NCBI GenBank assembly: GCA_963693305.1
Contig: OY855903.1
Coordinates: forward strand, 55,021,150-55,085,149
Reading direction: 5' to 3'
Source: Meandrina meandrites
Taxonomy: Eukaryota; Cnidaria; Anthozoa; Scleractinia; Meandrinidae
DNA: 64,000 nucleotides
A program made the position numbers and the translations under genes. The notes beneath the pieces were generated by a model. It did no database searches. It saw only the letters and a list, made by a program, of their open reading frames with translations, and was not told where the DNA came from. Positions 41,601 to 56,600 of this stretch are shown piece after piece (the first letter of the stretch is position 1; each line of letters opens with the position of its first letter).

Positions 41601-44600
41601 TGATCCCGCAGACCCCATGTCATGTGCTTGCTCCAAGGGTTTTTAGGTTAAGTCTGCATATGAGCCTAGTGGCCTGTCATCAGGCCGCAGCTTATCCCAG
41701 TTTATGTAGCATGAAGTAACTAGGGGTATTTCTACTACCTGGGTGGAGAGAAGCGATATGATAGTAAAGTGTCTTGCCCACCAACACAATGCAGTGCCCC
41801 GGCTTGTGCTCAAACCCAGGCCACCCAATCCCGAGTCCAATGCACTAACCATTAGGCCACCATGCAAATGAGAGTTTTTAACTCCACGCTTTTTCCCCCC
41901 TCCACAAAACCCAACATTTCTAAATTGCAATTTAAACAGGAATCCAAGGAAACACAGGTATGTTAGTCATAAGACTGCTGTGTCATCATAAAACAAAGTT
42001 AATTGCCTTACTTATATCATTCTTTCTTCTCCTATATTTTGAGGTTACCTTGAATCTGAAGGTAAATTTAGACATTACAAAAAGTGGCTTCATTCATGGT
42101 GGCATAGTCTCTTTTAATCTTCATTGCAAACTACTTATATGTGGTCATACTGTTAATATAGTCAAATTTTGGTGGAACACAAGTGGCCAGGTCTACTCTT
42201 ATTTCCAGAAAAACAGGCATAGTTCTTGAATTTTGTACTATGATACATTCACATGATAATAAATGTTTATCTAGGATATTGTTCCATGGCAATGCTTTCA
42301 CGATGCAGTGCAGTTGAGTGCCCCATCTATGGTATACTTACAGAGTTCGTAGTGTGTCAAGTGCTGCAAATGTTCCTTGAAGAATGTATGTTAGAGAGTT
42401 GGACTGCAAAGCTCTGAAATACAACACATTATGAACTTAGGAATAACTATAAATAAATATGCTTAACATTCTAAGCCTTGATTACTCTTTTGTTGAAAAG
42501 AAGAATTGAGTCAGATGCGATTTTGACCCTCATTACTGTACACTTTGTCAAAATTATTCTTTGTATGCATAAAATTATACCTTTTATTTTAGAAGACACG
42601 TAGACATGTATGTACGTTGACATGTATGTATTTGGGTTTGTAGTCTAGTTATTTAATAATGAAATGGAAATCATAAGCAAACAATAACTGCTAGTAAGGG
42701 TGATTAATGTATTACATACAGTTGACTGACAACTGGTAAATGGCTTTTTCCTTGTACTGCCAAAGGAACATAATGAAACGTGTTGGTATCCAGATGCCTG
42801 CAACAAAATTAAAATACCATGTTAGCTACACATCAATTTGCTGCTTTTGAGTGCAATGAATAAGTGCCGAAATGAATGCAAAATTGCTTTGCTGTAGCTT
42901 AAATATGCTCTATCTGTAAGTGGTTTAAAAATCTCACGCCACCAATGTACAAAATAGAAAAACAAACCCAACATGTATTTGATTTCAATTATCAAGTGCT
43001 GGCTCAATGTGCTGTTTTAATTGTGGAATTTGTTGTGATTGGTCCAAATGTAATTGCTTCTCTTTTGGTTTAACGACAATCATTTGAAAATGCTCTTAGA
43101 GGTACTTTTTCATATAAGAGTCAAAAGTGGACTGAAAGTTCTATTTTGGTCTGCTCTACTTTAATACTATGTGAGTGTTCTGAAAAGTTTCACTCAACAG
43201 AGTCAAACAAATGAATGTATGCAACTTCAAAACGAATTTATGACTTGGTCAGCCACCCTTTTTGTGTGCTTGGCAGTTCTGATCAGTTCATCAATTGTGC
43301 TTTTTCTGTTTGTTGTGATTATTCATTGCTCAATGAAATTTTTAGAATAGGTAACCAATTGAAAGTTGCTTACAGCGTTGTTAAACTGGATAGATTCCTA
43401 AATGCCTCTGGATGGACTGTAGCATTAGTCAGCTGGTTCTCTGATAAATACCTGCAAACAATAAAAAAATACTAATTAATTTACAGTACTGTAGTTAATT
43501 ACCAGAAAGAAAGGAAAGGACTATTAATAAAATCAATCATCTGGTAAATGTGTTGTTCCAACCCTCCCATGAAAGGTTTTTGCTTTGCTTTGAACTGTAT
43601 CCTCCACCCTTTTCGAAGTTCTAGTTTAGCTCTTAATATTTTGGCCACACCCTTTCTCTCCAAATTTCAAAAGACCTTTCTTGAGGGTGGTTATGGATTT
43701 TTCTGAACCATGCAATTCATTGGATTTAAAAGTTCTGCTCGAGCCTCAAGTTCAATATTACTAACAGCGAGGACAAGCTAATAGCACTTACAGCTGTTGA
43801 ACATTGTTAAGGAACCACAAATCCTCCTCTTCGATACTAGGTATTCGATTGTCATGAACAAATCTAACATGTGAACAATAAAGAGTATCAATAATTATAT
43901 TTTAATCTACTACAATAACGAACACTACAAAATTAAATTTTCAAGACCAAGTTTTACAAGTAAGTTAATAAATATTCCTCCCTGCATGCCACTTACACAT
44001 TGACGCTCTATTGTCAAGCCTTATTTCTTGTTACTTTCCCCACCCCAACCTATAGCTGGCGCATTTTTCGGACATTCAATATTATATAGAGGTTTTCATA
44101 GAGGTGTACAGGTCAAAAGATTTCTTGGGTTGTACAGATAGATCTACAAAACTCTCTGCAATTTCTATGCTTGCATGGGTCTACATTATTTTCCATTATA
44201 AATTCTACACTTGCACAGTTCCGTGTTTTCATTGTAAACACTACACTTGCACAGACCAACATTTTCATTCCAATTTTATGGTTCTACAGCACTGCGTTCT
44301 CATTCTAAACTCTATGCTGTATGGCTTTACATTTTCATTCAGAACTCTACACTGCTATGGCTCTACCTTCTCATTCTAAATTCTACACTTGAATCCATAG
44401 CTCTTAACGTTTTCATTCTAACCTCTATGCTTGCACAGCTTTACCCCCAACCCTACTTAGAAAACTGAGACAGAGGTGATACCACCTAGTCAACACAATG
44501 CTCAGTCACTCAACTATGCTACAAAAGAGAGGCTTCATCAACTAACTGCAATATTTCAAACCATACATGTGGCATCTGCACATGTAGGAATGTACATGTA

Positions 44601-47600
44601 TGTTTAGCAGCAAAGTAAAAGGGTCTTACAATCTCTGCAAGGTGGTCATTCTTTCAAATGGTTTATGAACACTTTCTTGAGCCCTTAGAATTTGAAAGAC
44701 AGTAAACAGTAAGCAAGCACATATAAATCGCTGCATTCATGTCACTGAATAAAAAATCTAACATTTACTCCACGGACTTATAGTTTTTGCTACAGCTAAA
44801 TGTAAAGGGTATAAACCATGAGGTGTACCTAACCCCAAAGACGTATCTGTTCAAGAAAGCTAAGGCATGGTTGCCACAGACAACGGTTTTCAAAATTCCC
44901 TGACTTTGCCCTGACAAAAATGAACTTTTTCTGACCAGAAAAAAAATGTTAGAAAAAGTAGTGGCCTAAAGCCTGATCCACTTCCAAAACAAAACATGTC
45001 ACCGAGATCACATAATTGAGCTGATTCAGAAATGTTTCTTCTATCATCAATAGTATTAAATCAGTGGTGTCAGTAATAAATTCAATTTTCCCTTCACTTT
45101 TCTTCAAAATGTCAATTTTCCTTAACTGAAGATAAAATTCCTGTGCTTTTCCCTGACCTTCAAGAATTTTTTGCGATTTCTTGACTTGTGGTAACACAGA
45201 AGTATGCTCAGGGGTCTTCCCAAGGCTCAATACCCACTTGAACATGACATCAGATGAAAACATTCTCACTTTAATTAGTTTATAATTTATTTATTATTAT
45301 TTATTGACATAAAGACTTACGCATGTAGGTCTTCAAGTAATGGTGAGAAATCTGAACTGGCAAAACTTGACAATGAATTGATTTGATTGTTTTCCAGGTG
45401 CCTTAAAAATAACAACAGATTATCAGTTCCAAAACTGTAAATTTCTTTACCTTATGAAATGGGCATTACATTACTTACAGTACTTAATATATACCTGGTA
45501 CAACAAAATTATAGGTGATGAATGTAACTGAAATATTCATAAATAAATACCTGTTGGAAGCTAAATGTTAAGATTTCCAATTAGATCACCAAATTAATTA
45601 GGTTACGAAAGGGTTAAGATACTGGCAACTACTGTTCTTATGGGATTTTCTTCATAACACAGCTTTTGGGCACAAGGTTCAAACTTATGGAAGGAAGCAT
45701 AGTTTACTCCACTGTCATTTAATAGCAATAAAAACATCAATTTAAAGGTCTACTTCTTGAGTATCATGCAACTTACAATTCAACATGTAAATCTTACTCA
45801 CAAATATATAAGAGATGGCAATGGTAATGACGACTGTGATAAAGCTGGGTGAGGAAAGTTTGTTAACAGATTGTCATTCAACCATCTGAAAAACAAGAGC
45901 ATTAAAACATTTAGTACTAGAAAACTTGTAGATGGTAAAGAGACCCATAAAATCAAAATGGCTAGTTTGCCATATTTTAATAAATGAACAACACACAAAT
46001 GTTTTATTGGTATTTATCATTGAATGTAAAATGATAAAGGAAAACAACATGCCACCAGAAACACATACTAGAAGGCCACATAATGCATGCTTGGAACTGA
46101 ACAAAGATTAAATGATAGTGAACTGTTGAACTAACATGTACACTAATGGCCACCTCTGCGACACTGCCAACTATCTAAAAGAAATCCCTTGTTTATTCCA
46201 TCAGTAAGTAGGATGATAGAGAAGTTGACAGCTGCACATAGCTAAGATTCCACTTTCATTGGAAATTTAACATTCAAGAAGTTCATACTTCATGAACACG
46301 GCCAAGAATCACCAATTGCAATACACCCCTTATATCAAAGTAAATAATCTTGCAAATTTTTACCATAGTCGTAACTTCACTAATTATGTGATAATGTAAT
46401 CACGTTAATTATTTTAATTAAAAGTAGTTTGTATGTCTAATTAATTCTTATTTGCCTCTTTCAGGACATTAATTAATTCTGTTTTCTATTGACTGTTTGT
46501 CAATAGGTGTATTGACATTTAATTTTTAAAGCAAATCTCACAAGTGACATCAAGACTCAGACAAACAAACCAGATTGCCGGAAGATTTTAAGCTTTCTTC
46601 ATAAGGAGCGAAATGAGGTGGCTAAAACACTTTTTTCTGAAACAAAAATGTTGCCTGCATGCATTCTAGAGCTCTATTTCTCTCATAACACGTCTCGGGG
46701 GTACACATTTTTCTTCACAGCTTAGGTCTTTAATGTGGGCCATTTGGTATATTTAGTTGTCTAAAACAAGTGTCTTTGTAGCATCTTTGTTTCACAACAT
46801 AACATTCCTGATGATGGGGAGAAAAGTAAAAAAATACCCATTTATGATACTTACAGATCTTTCAAAGTTGGGAGGTTTTTGAAAGCATTATGCATCACAT
46901 GCTTTGTCTGGTAAGGACTTTGCTGCTGCATTAAAATCCTAAAAAAAAAGATTAAAAGAAACTGACCAGGGCAATGAAGACAAAAGCTTAGAGAAATCAT
47001 CTGGGATGACTGATTTCAAGTCTTTCCTTTAATGCAATGAAGTGTCTTTACCCCCTTGTAAACCAAGGAACCCACTTTCTCTGGAAGAAGGGGACTATTA
47101 ATAAGATCAAAGCAAGGAAATTAACATAAAACTCTGTCAGGTGTGTTGTGATTCTACTTACAACACTTCCAGTTTTGGAAGATTTTCAAATGGACTGCTG
47201 AAGCCTTCTGCAGTTATGGTTTCAAGGTAGTTCCCTCTCAGATCACTACAAGAGTTTTATTAAAAACATTTGTGAGCATTTTATTTGTGGCTGATGTCAT
47301 ATTTGGATACTCATCAGAGACAGCAAAACAAAATCTGGCAAGAAAACTTCAACTGACATTAATTTGGACTGTGCTCATTAAAGATTCATTTCTAACGAAG
47401 ATCTCAATTTGGTGAATGAATCTTAATTTAACTGCCCTACTCCTCTAAGCTACTACTCTAAGTTAAAAGGATCAGAGGTGGAGAGTTAACTTGAAATTGT
47501 CTGTAATATTTTGAGGACATTTTAAAAGATTGGCTGCAGCAATTATTATTAATAGCATATACTTACAGGTGTAACAACTCTGGTATTTCATAAAACACAT

Positions 47601-50600
47601 TAGCAGCAATAGTTTGCAGATGGTTCATGTGTAACTCACTATAAATAAACAAAAAAGTAAATAACAATTATATTAAATTTCTTACAAAGGAAGTTGCATC
47701 TGCCTCAGCTGGTTAACATGTGAGGTCTCAATCCAAGCCACCTAGAAGAACGCTGCCAATTTGTTTATAAGTGTATGCAGTAAGGGACAAAAAAAATGTT
47801 AATTAAAAATAAAAGTTTGCAGAGGAAAATTTTTCATTCCCCCCCCCCCCCCCCCCCCCCCCCCCCTTCCAGGAAAATAATGCAACCCTCCAAGTTTTTT
47901 TTTTTTTCCTTAGTGGCCAGTTGGCCACCAACTGCTCAAGTTTGGCTGCCAGTGAAAAATTTTAGTCGCTAAATTAAGCTCATGTTTTCAATCCTTTGGT
48001 TCCAATTTAGTCGCCAGCTCCAAAATTTTAGTCGCCACGGCGACTAAAATAGTCTTAACTTGGAGGGTTGTAATGGTCCATCCATAATTGTGTATAAAAT
48101 TCTGCACAGTAAGGATGCAAAATGCCAAGCAATGGAATCACCTTAAACCATTACACATAACCAGGAAGCTAAAAGTAACATTGTGAAAGACTGTGACACA
48201 AAAAATAATATTAAGTCATAGAAAACAGTGTTACAGATACTTACAGAACTTTAAGGTGAATCAAATTAGAGAATGCTCCAGTAGAAATAGCTGAGATTTT
48301 GTTGTTGCTTGCATTCCTACAACAGTCACGTAGTACTTGTGAGGCAAATTGTATAATTGTTTTTCTTTTTAAAAGAAACAGCTGTTGCAAAACATATGGC
48401 AGACTTATAATGACAAAATGTTTCAGTTAAGATCTTTATTGTTACACAACTCCCTTGAAATGCAGTGTGTGCTGTGTTTTGTTATCCTGTTGCTGTAAAT
48501 TGCTGTAAGTTCTTAGGAAATAATACTTTGCATAACTTTGAATTATATTTTTTAAAATAAAAAAGAAAACTTACAAGTGAACAAGCTGGGAGTCATTTCC
48601 AAAGAAAGGTCTCATGTTGGGAAGAGTGAGGCTGTCAATCTCATTCTTATCCACAGACCTATTGGACAAAAAAAAAAATAGAAAAATGGCTCAGTCGATC
48701 CAGAAACCATTTTCTTTTTACCTCAAAAACAAGTTTCAAATTTAAAGCTAAGGCTTCTCTGGGGGAGTTTAAAAGCAGGGATGGCCTCTTATGAATACAA
48801 GGACCTTCTAGGGTGACTAATAAACAGACTCCAAGCTGGAGGACGTGCTACTTCATGGCAAAACAAATCAAACTATCATTAACAGACTGAGGTAACCATA
48901 CTCACAGATATCGTAGCGACTTGCAGTTTATAAAAGATGCTGCAGGAAACTTCTTTAACTTATTCATGCTCAGGGCTCTGTCATGACAATAAAATACAAT
49001 GCACACAAAAGATTAAAAAATCAAAATTATTAATAAATCATTAATTAATACAAGTGCCATATTATCCCATAATTTTTAATTATTAATTCATTTAATGTAT
49101 TACATACTTACATGTATTCTAGGTTGGGTAAATCAAACCATTCATTTGGAATCCAGTCGATCTGATTCTCAATCAGAATACTGCAGGGAATAAATAATAA
49201 CAAATTTATTTGTACAATCATGTAACCAGTTTATTGAGCTACAGGAGTCACTCATTGTCACTGACATCAATCCATGTGCAGGTTGCTGAATCCCAGCCAC
49301 TGCCTAAAAACTAATTAAAAGCAGAGCTCTGAAGTTTTAAATTTGCAGTTCTGAGGCATGTGGCACTACAGATAAACCCAGCTGAGAGTTCTTCACAGTT
49401 GTCACAAGAGGAAAATACCCACCTGAGTATAAATTACATTTCTGTGTATCATTTGCTATTTCGTCTATGTTGAATTAAGATTTCCGATCGTTATTATATG
49501 TAATTTCCTTATCGTAACTGTAGTTCCGCTCTTAGCTAAGAATTGCAAACTAAGCATTATCTCTCAGGAAATGCAGGGTGCAATATGCTCCGTGTTGTAT
49601 TTTGACTCAACTTAAACTATCATGAAGGAACGTCTCGAGCGTCTATAACGCGCTATTATTGTCAAACTGATATTTAACGTAAAAGGAATTTCTCTTCGAG
49701 TCTTACGGTAATTTCAGATTCATCTTGCTCGTTGCAAATGCGACGTAAGCATATTCGAAAGTAACACTGTTGTTTACCTACATCTTGAGCAATATCCTGG
49801 AGTACATCCGGAACGGTAGATGCAAGTGTTAAGCAATTTCCTTTCTAAAGATCGATATTGATAAACTCGATGTAGTTGTTTATTTAGCTTTAAACTTCAT
49901 TCAAACTTGTAGTTTCACCTGTCGTTAATTATCACACTCTAAGTATATATAAGTAGCCTTTGTACTGTACAACATTGGAATTACCCTAAGCTGCCATCGA
50001 ATTACCTGAAGCTCACCGAGTTACCAGTTACTAGCCCTACGAGGTTTATTCAACAATAAAGAAGATAGAAGAGTTCCAGATCTGTGTTGTCCTTGCTGTT
50101 ACGCTGTTCGACCGCCAAGAAAGAACGACCCTGTACTTCTGGCATTTCAGTAACGTGTGCCGTGCAGCGAGCCTGTGCTCTACCAAGCTTTTCCCCAACC
50201 AAGTCCGTTTATCCGTCCATTTCCAGCGCCCCAGCTGAGAGTTCATATTCATCCCGTAAACGCGCAGTATCATCGAAATCATTACGTTACATTGTTGCAG
50301 AACTGGGCAGTTTCTTCAGTCCGAGGAGCGACAGTGAAAGCAGAGGGACAACTTAAAAGAAAGGAACTTTTTCTTCTCAAGGTAATTCCCTCGAAAATTT
50401 TTTTTTGAGTATTTGATCTCCGTTTCGTCTTATCATATTGTAATCACGAACCTTGTTTGTTCGCAAGAAGCCTTTATTTATCCACGCAGTATATTGACTT
50501 TACTGTGTTTATCCACGAACTTAATCGTCTTACTGTGTTTGTCAAGAAACACATTCTATTTCTTCAGTGGTAATAACAAAAAAAAAAAAACATTGCTAGC

Positions 50601-53600
50601 TCATAGCATCAAAAAAAGAGACCTTTTTACACCGACCGAGTTAATGAAAAAGACTAGCCCACCAGGCTGCTACAGATTACGTTCAAGAATCATAGAAATT
50701 TCTGCATCGACCCAGAAGAAAACCGCCGTAAATCAACAAATTTTCGACGCCGATCCCGATCATTGTAGTCAGTGCCGAGAAGAACAACTCGCACTCCGAA
50801 ACGAAGAAATTGAAGACCCTTGTGAACTCTGCCTCAGCGAAATAACGGCAAACTCAAGCGAAGATAACGACTCAGTCCATCCACAATCACCGTCAATCGT
50901 TCCCGAATTGAACGCTATTTCACAACCTCCACAACCATCTCCCAGTTTACCAGCTGAAAGAACAAGTTTCTCGGACGAATCTCTCCACAGTCATTCCGAG
51001 GATAGCGCCGCTGAAGATTTTGACGAAACCACACCATTACTTCGCGTACCTAAAAATCTGAAAACGCTATTTCCAGGCGAACACGAAGAGATTACCTCGC
51101 ACCCTCTTTCACCAAGAAACAGCCTACCTAATTCTTCCATGGATACAGCCGAAATCTCCGATTTTCATCGACAGATGATTCAGTTGCAAGAACAGATGTG
51201 CAAACAACTTGAAGCAGCCCACGCTTCTCTAGAAATTCAGCCTGTGACAGAATCCACGGTGATAAAACCTGCTCTATTCCATGGCCGTGAAAATGAAAAT
51301 GTTGACCGTTGGTTACAACGCTTTGCGCTGTATCTAACTAATAGAAAGATTCATCCAGAAAGCAATCAAGCAGCTACTCAACTGGCCCTTCACTTATCAG
51401 GCCCCGCTGAGTCTTTTTATTACAATCTTCCCAGCTCAGTACAGGCTTCCTACGATGCTCTAAAGGACGTACTTAGAGAGCGTTTTTCACCTGCACATCG
51501 CCACCTCAGACTCCGACAAGCGTTATCTGTCCGACGCCAAGGACCAAATGAATCTATTGAAAATTTCCTAGCAGATCTCAATGAGAAATTTAGCTGCTTA
51601 GATCTACGTGACGAAGACAAACTTAGCTACCTAATTCAAGGATTACGTGCCGATATTCAAGGTGATGTTCTGAAAAAAGAACCTAAGACTTATGCCGAAG
51701 CTGAAGATACCGCGAGACTAATTTATTCTATACAACAGTCCCTGATACAGAGGCGAGAAGAAGATATCTCCCGTCTTGTTCAAAACACAAAGCTGACAAC
51801 CACCCCAGAGACTGCCAGACTAGAACGTCTTGAGAAAAATATCGACAAGCTTATGTCTCACTTCGAGAAGCAGCCCCAAGATACGAAGGTCACACTTCAA
51901 AGCCCTCTGGAGACTAAAGTTGCCGCATTTAAGCCGATGTTGCCGCAGACTCCAGAAGCCGAGCAGTTAGCAAACTTACAACAACAATTTCGCCACCTCA
52001 GTAACATGATCATTGGGAACCAGTCCATCGCAGCCTACGAGCCCACCCCAAGAGAGAACTACCACGGCAATAGCAGAGAAGATGAAATCGCTCATCTCCG
52101 CGAAGAAACTCATCACCTTAAAACTGAACTGAAAGATTTAAAGTCTCAAAAGGCTAAAGAAGTTGAACGCTACGACAGAACTCAAACCTCCCAAGAAATG
52201 ACCTCAGCCCTGTCTCGTGCATTAGAGGAGATCCGCAGAATGCAATCCCGCATGGATGGATTCATGCGAACGTATGCCACTGGAAACCATCGACATCACC
52301 AGCAGCAAGTACCGATTCACGAAGGGAGACCTCTCTGCGACATTTGTGGAAAAATCGGACACGTGAGCCAGTATTATCCAGAACACAGAGTGACAGTGAT
52401 TAGAAGATCTCATGAAGTCAAGTATCCTTCGGCGAGTTCCCGCCACAATACGTATTTACCAAATAAGGGGGTAATACCCACAGTATAGTTTCCGCATAAT
52501 GATAGTCCATTAGCCCAATATAACCGAAATCATTGTCATGTTAAGATAAAAGTAAGTCATACCCAGCCATTGTCAAATTTATTAAACTTCGTCCCGTATC
52601 AGCCTACAAGCTACTGCATCCATCCATGAAACTTTTTTTTAAAAAACCAGGAGGTTTTCATCTTAAGGTGGGGAGTGTCACAAGAGGAAAATACCCACCT
52701 GAGTATAAATTACATTTCTGTGTATCATTTGCTATTTCGTCTATGTTGAATTAAGATTTCCGATCGTTATTATATGTAATTTCCTTATCGTAACTGTAGT
52801 TCCGCTCTTAACTAAGAATTGCAAACTAAGCGTTATCTCTCAGGAAATGCAGGGTGCAATATGCTCCGTGTTGTATTTTGACTCAACTTAAACCATCATA
52901 AAGGAACGTCTCGAGCGTCTATAACGCGCTATTATTGTCAAACTGATATTTAACGTAAAAGGAATTTCTCTTCGAGTCTTACGGTAATTTCAGATTCATC
53001 TTGCTCGTTGCAAATGCGACGTAAGCATATTCGAAAGTAACACTGTTGTTTACCTACATCTTGAGCAATATCCTGGAGTACATCCGGAACGGTAGATGCA
53101 AGTGTTAAGCAATTTCCTTTCTAAAGATCGATATTGATAAACTCGATGTAGTTGTTTATTTAGCTTTAAACTTCATTCAAACTTGTAGTTTCACCTGTCG
53201 TTAATTATCACACTCTAAGTATATATAAGTAGCCTTTGTACTGTACAACATTGGAATTACCCTAAGCTGCCATCGAATTACCTGAAGCTCACCGAGTTAC
53301 CAGTTACTAGCCCTACGAGGTTTATTCAACAATAAAGAAGATAGAAGAGTTCCAGATCTGTGTTGTCCTTGCTGTTACGCTGTTCGACCGACAAGAAAGA
53401 ACGACCCTGTACTTCTGGCATTTCAGTAACGTGTGCCGTGCAGCGAGCCTGTGCTCTACCAAGCTTTTCCCCAACCAAGTCCGTTTATCCGTCCATTTCC
53501 AGCGCCCCAGCTGAGAGTTCATATTCATCCCGTAAACGCGCAGTATCGTCGAAATCATTACGTTACACAGTAATGGTGGACAAGGAATGGGACACTAGAC

Positions 53601-56600
53601 TAGTGCCAACCTCTCCCACCTTACCTTACATTGGTCCCCATAAGTTGACAGCAGTGGCAAAAAAAATAATATTTTTGTTTTTGTTTTATTTGCTACACAA
53701 AGAAATTGCAAAGAAAGTATACTAACAATGGAAGAAAAAGTGGCAGGGAGACCAAAAAGAAACTGGAAAGTTTATTTGTGATCCATGTCCCCCAATTTAA
53801 CTAAGTTGACTACACCAATAATTAAATTAGGTCGTTTCATACAATGTCACTAAATAAATAGATTGAAATAGTTTAACGGCAGAAAATGAAATGTCATACA
53901 TAGTTTGTAACTTGAATTGTGACTGTGTAAAGCAACCATTTTGTTTGTTCATTCCACTGGTGGTATTTATGACATTGTACTGTCTCAAACATAATGTTCT
54001 TCATTTTCCAAACACCAGTATATAATTATATCTTGGAATTGAAGAATTCTCAACAATGTGAGAAAATCACCAAAAAGTGATTGTACATATCAAACTGAAA
54101 AAATAACTAAGTATAAGGGTGTAATACCATAAAGATTTTAAAGAATTTACAGCTGATTTCAGTGCAGTGTACATGTAGAGCAAGGCCTTTCAAAACATCA
54201 TTGCCTGTCGATCATTCGCCCAAGTGAACTGGCAATAAACAGATTTCATTCCGCAGCCACAACTCTTTACAGTATTTATGACTGGTGCAGACTGAGCTTC
54301 GTGCAGTTAAGTTGTGTCAGAAATGGCTTTGCTTTTATTAATAGAAACCTTCAGTCGGTAAAATGCCATAAAAACAATGCTCAGCAAGATGTGGTGCAAC
54401 TGTTGTCTGGCTGTCTCAGCTTTGTATAAAATTAATTTTCTGTAAAGATCTGTGAACCGTTTTTAGCTTCATCAACTTGACAAATCCAGAAGGCTTGAAA
54501 ACCTTTAGAAACCTTTAGCCTTAAGTTTTCTATATAAACAAGTGCAGGAATAAAATCTCTCTTTTTGTCACTTTCGTGATTGCTTTGGGCGAATGATCGA
54601 CAGTCAATTCAAATGAAAAACCTGGGTCTTCACACTGCTGCACTGAAATCAGCTGTAATGCTAGGGGTAACACTATCAAATGATGGACCAGCATCACATC
54701 CAAAGGGAGTAGAAATACTCCTAGTGGGCCACTAGGCTAGATACCTTTACTGTAAAGATACTGACCAAGCTACTTGACCATGGCCAGACTGACAGAATGA
54801 CATAAAGATGCGACAGACCACAGGACTGCCCACCCCCACCCAACCACTAGCCCGACTTTAGAACCAGATAATTATAGTTTACCACCTATATGCACTGTTG
54901 GGTTAATGACTGAATGCAAGCCATTAATTTACTGAGAGACAACAATGCAAGTCTCTTAGCTTCTGGCAATAAATTAACACAAAGTCAGCATAATTAAGAA
55001 CTAACTAAGAATTCTGACTCACATTTTAACCAAAGCTTTCGGCAAGTTAGTGAAGTTGTGGCTAAAGAGCTGGATGCGATTATCATACAAGTCACTGGAT
55101 GGGAGGAAAACAAAACAGAATGACAAAATGATTAATGATAAATTTACAATTTCTATGATAAGTTTACTGTAATGCTCAATCTGCCTCACTAAAATGTTTT
55201 CTTAAGTATTAATGACTTACAGCTCTTCCAATGCAGCATTCCTGGAAATATCTGGAAAGTCAGTGAGATCATTTTTGGCCAAATTTCTGCAGGGGAAATA
55301 AGATATATCAGTGGTCAATATAATCCCTTGGTGCACACTTACAAAAAAGTAATGATCAGACATTCCATGACTTTTCTCTTACATAGACTTTGACAATAAA
55401 TTTTAACATTTATTTTACTGGCCTGTAGCCTTATAATCTATCTACAGAAAAGTTATTCAGGATTTACTTACAATGTCTTTAAACTTGTCAAGTTGTGGAA
55501 AGCTGTGGGACTGATGTACTCCAAGCGAGAGTTGAAAATTTTTCTGCAAAAAAAGTTGAGACAATGATGGAAAACACAATTCATTAGACTCAAGATCCAA
55601 AGATGGCCATCCTCATTTCTCACACTCTTTGTTAGGTCATTTTAAACACAAACAGCTGTTCTCATGTACAATTGTACCTGTCTTTCTCTACCCAGGTGCA
55701 AACTGTAAAGGGATGCCAGCAAACTAATACAAAAACTGAACATATTAAAAACGTTTTTGAGATCTCACAAACTTTTACAATGTGTTTAATTCTGTTTACT
55801 CATCCATTTTTAAAAAATGAACAATTGTCCAATGAGTTATCAGAAATGAGGTACAACTATGTACATTGAAAAATACATGTAGCTGCTAACAATAAACCTG
55901 TGCTAACACTCAAATATTCAATGTGTTATTAAAAAAGGAAACAATTCTCTTTCATCCTTTTTCAAGTCAGACCAAACTACCTACCTAAAACTAACATTCC
56001 ACCTAGCTATATATGTACTCTGGAATGTAGTTATCAAAGTGATGATCCCTGTGATCAATGGGATATAGAATGTGCTATTTATATGTGGCTAAATGCAATT
56101 TAGGCAAGGTTAAACTTGAGCCATTGCTGGCCAGGGGTGCCCCATAGCAGTGATGCATATTGGAGTCCCTTTGTGGTCGCATCACATGCTCGCCGTTCCA
56201 GCCATGTGCAGGAGTGCAGTTATCTGTTTGGCCTTGTGCTCAAGTTTAGCCATGCTTTAATTTGCTCATCTATTGCTGATGAGTTTAACCAGTTCAAGAT
56301 CAACTCCTAGAAATAGATGAAACACTTGGCCAAGGAAAGAGGGGTCAGATTAGATGAGCTTTGTCTGTGGCATGTGCTAAGAAATGGAGTAGGTCTACAT
56401 GCTTCCGATCAGATGATGGTCAAACTCCAGATAGAGTGGTCTGGGTTAAGCACAAACTGCTGGACACTGTGTCGTACGTACACTCGGGCAGCACACTAAA
56501 CTCTCACAGTGCCTCTCTCCGCCCTGGTAACCTGAAAAACTACTGGGGGTACCCTGGTGTTGAACTGGCACTAAAAAGTCAAATACACTCTATGTTGATA

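Larger units (their letters stand above)
49400..53567 (+). mobile_element. Gag-only LTR retrotransposon, antisense in intron 5
   Basis: A complete 4,168-bp element: two 892-bp LTRs (49400-50291 and 52676-53567), each TG...CA, one long gag frame, and a purine-rich tract just before the 3' LTR. It is flanked by the 4-bp duplication CAGT (49396-49399 and 53568-53571). The LTRs differ at six positions by my reading (about 0.7%), so the insertion is recent. Only about 190 bp lie between the gag stop and the 3' LTR, so protease, reverse transcriptase, RNase H and integrase are all missing. Movement would have to rely on enzymes from a related element. It lies opposite to the host gene between LRR exons 5 and 6. 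Confidence 0.93.

Noticed and set aside
50084..50356. Small plus-strand frame in the 5' LTR
   Set aside because: Same sequence occurs in the 3' LTR; it is LTR untranslated sequence.
50413..50643. N-terminal extension of gag
   Set aside because: Open but without an ATG start at its beginning and with a composition unlike gag; the ATG at 50644 is preferred.
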